Shown here: positions 5,601 through 7,504 of the stretch, in pieces
How the letters are laid out: each line of letters starts with the position of its first letter
How positions within the stretch are numbered: the first letter of the stretch is position 1
Origin: Gammaproteobacteria bacterium
GTDB taxonomy: Bacteria; Pseudomonadota; Gammaproteobacteria; Xanthomonadales; Xanthomonadaceae
Direction: 5' to 3'
DNA: 7,504 bases
Assembly (NCBI GenBank): GCA_030431185.1
Contig: JAUIJO010000157.1
Span: 1 to 7,504, forward strand
Made by a program: the position numbers and the translations under genes
Notes under the pieces: model-generated
Database searches by the model: none
Seen by the model: only the letters and a program-made list of their open reading frames with translations
What the model was told of the DNA's origin: nothing

Positions 5601-7504
5601 TCAGGGGCCGCAGGCCTGACGTATCGTCGCGACGTCCCGTCGCAATGCGCTGCCTTCCCGTTGACGGGCCTCGAGTTCCGTTTCCAGTTGTTCCAGTCCG
5701 CCGAGGGCGGCCTCCGTCCGGCCCTGGCGGCAACGCGCTTGCGCCGCCGCGGCCGCCGCCCGCCAGCTGATGTCACGCAACACGCTCGCGTCCGCACCCT
5801 CCGCCGGCATCCGGGCGATTTCGTCCAGGCGCGCGATCGCGGCGCCCTCTCCCTCGCGCGCCTGTTCGCGCAGGACCGCCACTTCCCCGGCCAGGGCGTC
5901 GGGCGACGCCTCCCCGTGGCGCCGCCTCGCCTCCGACAGTGCCTGCTGCAGGCGCGCCAGGCCGGCCTCGCGTCGGCCCAGGGCGATCTCCACCTCGCCG
6001 AGCAGGCGATCGACCTCGCCGGGATCCGCGCCGGGCATCGCTTCGCTGAGCTGCCTGGCCTCCTGCAGCAAGGGCCAGGCCTCGGGGTCGCGACCGGCCT
6101 GGTGCAACAGCCGGGCCAATCGCAGCAAGGCATCGACCAGGCGCTCCTGGTCGGCGCGTCCGGCGCGGGCATTGCGCGCGATGCGCAACGCGTCGTGCAG
6201 GTGGACCAGGGCCGCCGAGAGGTCGTTGCGCTCCCAGGCGACCTCGCCGAGCAGGCCGTGGCTGCGGATCAGGCCGGGATCGTCCGGACCCAGGCGTCGC
6301 AGGCGCTCGCGGTGGATCTCGCGCAACTGCGTGTCGGCGTCGGCGAAACGGCTCTCTTCGAGGTACAGGGCCACCAGTTGCTCCCGCACCCCGAGGGTGG
6401 TCTCGTGGGCGGGACCGTGGACCCGTTCGGACAACGGCAGGGTCGAGCGAAGGCTGGCGATCGCCTCGTCGGAACGCCCGAGGCGCCGCTGCACGTCGGC
6501 GAGCCGGCGGCCGATGTCGATCTGCAGGCCATGCTGGCCACCCACCCGTTGCTGCAGGCGTTCGCTGGCCTGGCGGTAGCCGGCGAGCGCCGCGCGCAGG
6601 TCGCCATCCTCGACCTGGAGGTCGGCCAGGTCGATGAGGTTCTGCACGGTGCCGACTTCGTCGCTGCGCATGTCGCGCCGCACCGCGAGGGCGCGCTCGA
6701 ACATCTGTCGCGCGCCCTGGCGGGCGCCCTGGGCCTGCCGGCAACGCCCCAGTTCGGAATAGAAGTCGGCCGCCTGCGGCGGCAGCTGCGCCTGTTCGCG
6801 GCGGGCATCGGCCAGGGCCGGCTCCATGAGGGCGAGGCAAGTGCCCGGATCGCCGCCTTGCCGGGCCAGTCGGCCGCGCAGGGTCAATGACTCCAGTCGC
6901 AGGCTGGCCGGGATGTCCGGTGCCTGCGCGAGGATGGCCGCCTGCTGTTCCAGCAGGGTGCGGGCCTCGGCCTGGTCGCCCAGGCCTATCCGCAGGCGCG
7001 CGATGACCCCAAGCAGTTCGGCGCGCGCGCGCGGTTCGCGGGCGAGTTGCAGGTTGCCCCGCTCCACCGCACCGTCGAGCAGGCTGTCGAGGTCCAGCGG
7101 CTCGCCCTCGCGGCCGCGTCCGGCGTTCTCGAACAGGCCGATCATGAAGTCCTGCATGGCCTGCGCGCGCGCGGCCTCGGCGACCGCCTCGCGTGCCTGC
7201 CAGGCGATCAGGGCCAGCGCGGTGCTCAGCACCAGGGTCACCACCAGGCCGGTGGCCAGCGCCCAGCGGTGCCGGGCCACGTATTTGCGGAAGCGATAGC
7301 CCAGGCGCTGCGGCTGGGCCATGACGGGCCGGCCCGCCTCGTAGCGGGCGACGTCCTGCGACAGTGCCTCCACCGAGGGATAGCGCTGCTCCGGCCGCTT
7401 GGCCAGCGCGCGCAGGGCGATGTTGTCGAGGTCCCCGGCCAGGAGGCGGCCCTGCCGACGCTGGGCGGCGCGATCATGGCCGGTCGCGGTGTCGCGCGTG
7501 ACTG
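5601..7504 (-). CDS. Serine/threonine protein kinase with transmembrane helix and TPR-like C-terminal region, N-terminus beyond the window
   Basis: The 633 visible residues begin inside the last lobe of a Hanks-type kinase: GDLDNIALRALAKRPEQRYP (23-42) and SVEALSQDVARY (43-54) match the subdomain XI region, with the conserved Arg of the RPEQRY stretch, followed by the linker AGRPV that commonly precedes the membrane helix in bacterial Pkn kinases. ATP-binding and catalytic loops are off the right edge. A basic stretch (YRFRKYVARHRW) leads into one hydrophobic helix at about 80-101, so the kinase lies in the cytoplasm and the rest outside it. The remaining ~530 residues are Ala/Leu/Arg-rich helix pairs that look like degenerate TPRs, for example DQAEARTLLEQQ, GARQMFERALAVRR, DLSAALVHLHDALRIA and EAGLARLQQALSEARR. 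Such tails bind proteins or ligands for signalling. The frame stays open to the window end; the GTG at 7373 (SVEAL) is internal, not the start. Substrate and signal are unknown. Confidence 0.9.
   Translation of the reverse strand, partial: VTRDTATGHDRAAQRRQGRLLAGDLDNIALRALAKRPEQRYPSVEALSQDVARYEAGRPVMAQPQRLGYRFRKYVARHRWALATGLVVTLVLSTALALIAWQAREAVAEAARAQAMQDFMIGLFENAGRGREGEPLDLDSLLDGAVERGNLQLAREPRARAELLGVIARLRIGLGDQAEARTLLEQQAAILAQAPDIPASLRLESLTLRGRLARQGGDPGTCLALMEPALADARREQAQLPPQAADFYSELGRCRQAQGARQGARQMFERALAVRRDMRSDEVGTVQNLIDLADLQVEDGDLRAALAGYRQASERLQQRVGGQHGLQIDIGRRLADVQRRLGRSDEAIASLRSTLPLSERVHGPAHETTLGVREQLVALYLEESRFADADTQLREIHRERLRRLGPDDPGLIRSHGLLGEVAWERNDLSAALVHLHDALRIARNARAGRADQERLVDALLRLARLLHQAGRDPEAWPLLQEARQLSEAMPGADPGEVDRLLGEVEIALGRREAGLARLQQALSEARRRHGEASPDALAGEVAVLREQAREGEGAAIARLDEIARMPAEGADASVLRDISWRAAAAAAQARCRQGRTEAALGGLEQLETELEARQREGSALRRDVATIRQACGP

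Noticed and set aside
5601..7373. A stand-alone 590-residue TPR protein starting at 7373
   Set aside because: The codon at 7373 is an internal GTG (Val) within the conserved kinase stretch SVEAL, and the frame stays open to the window end with kinase-like sequence.
1..7504. Mobile element, CRISPR array, tRNA/rRNA, toxin-antitoxin or defence system
   Set aside because: I looked for transposase or integrase motifs, spaced direct repeats and tRNA-like folds and saw none. All large frames are explained by the six genes listed.

Overview
This is a GC-rich, gene-dense chromosomal window with no mobile element, tRNA/rRNA, CRISPR array or phage-like gene that I can see. The base composition, the Rep and thymidine kinase sequences, and the mix of genes point to a gammaproteobacterium of the Xanthomonadaceae/Lysobacteraceae type (Xanthomonas, Lysobacter, Luteimonas and relatives). 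That placement is inferred from protein resemblance, not from a search.

Layout from left to right. (1) Positions 1-833, minus strand: a class C acid phosphatase / 5'-nucleotidase lipoprotein of the e(P4) family, cut at its C-terminus by the window edge. (2) 925-2907, minus strand: the Rep DNA helicase, complete. (3) 3038-3856, plus strand: a secreted Sel1-repeat protein of unknown function, divergent from rep. (4) 3953-4834, plus strand: a methylglyoxal synthase with an extra N-terminal half that looks like a second, catalytically degenerate copy of the same fold. (5) 4892-5512, plus strand: thymidine kinase, apparently translated from a leaderless mRNA. (6) 5601-7504, minus strand: the C-terminal part of a Hanks-type serine/threonine protein kinase with one membrane helix and a long TPR-like tail; its start and catalytic core lie beyond the right edge.

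The genes do not form a pathway. They are mostly separately promoted housekeeping or accessory genes: phosphate/nucleotide scavenging, replication restart, triose-phosphate overflow, thymidine salvage and signalling. A TACACT hexamer, a plausible -10 box of TANNNT type, lies a short distance upstream of four of the five gene starts in the window, which supports separate transcription and the chosen start codons. The convergent tdk/kinase junction holds a long inverted repeat. The most interesting item is the tandem-domain methylglyoxal synthase. I saw nothing that amounts to a new defence or mobile system.
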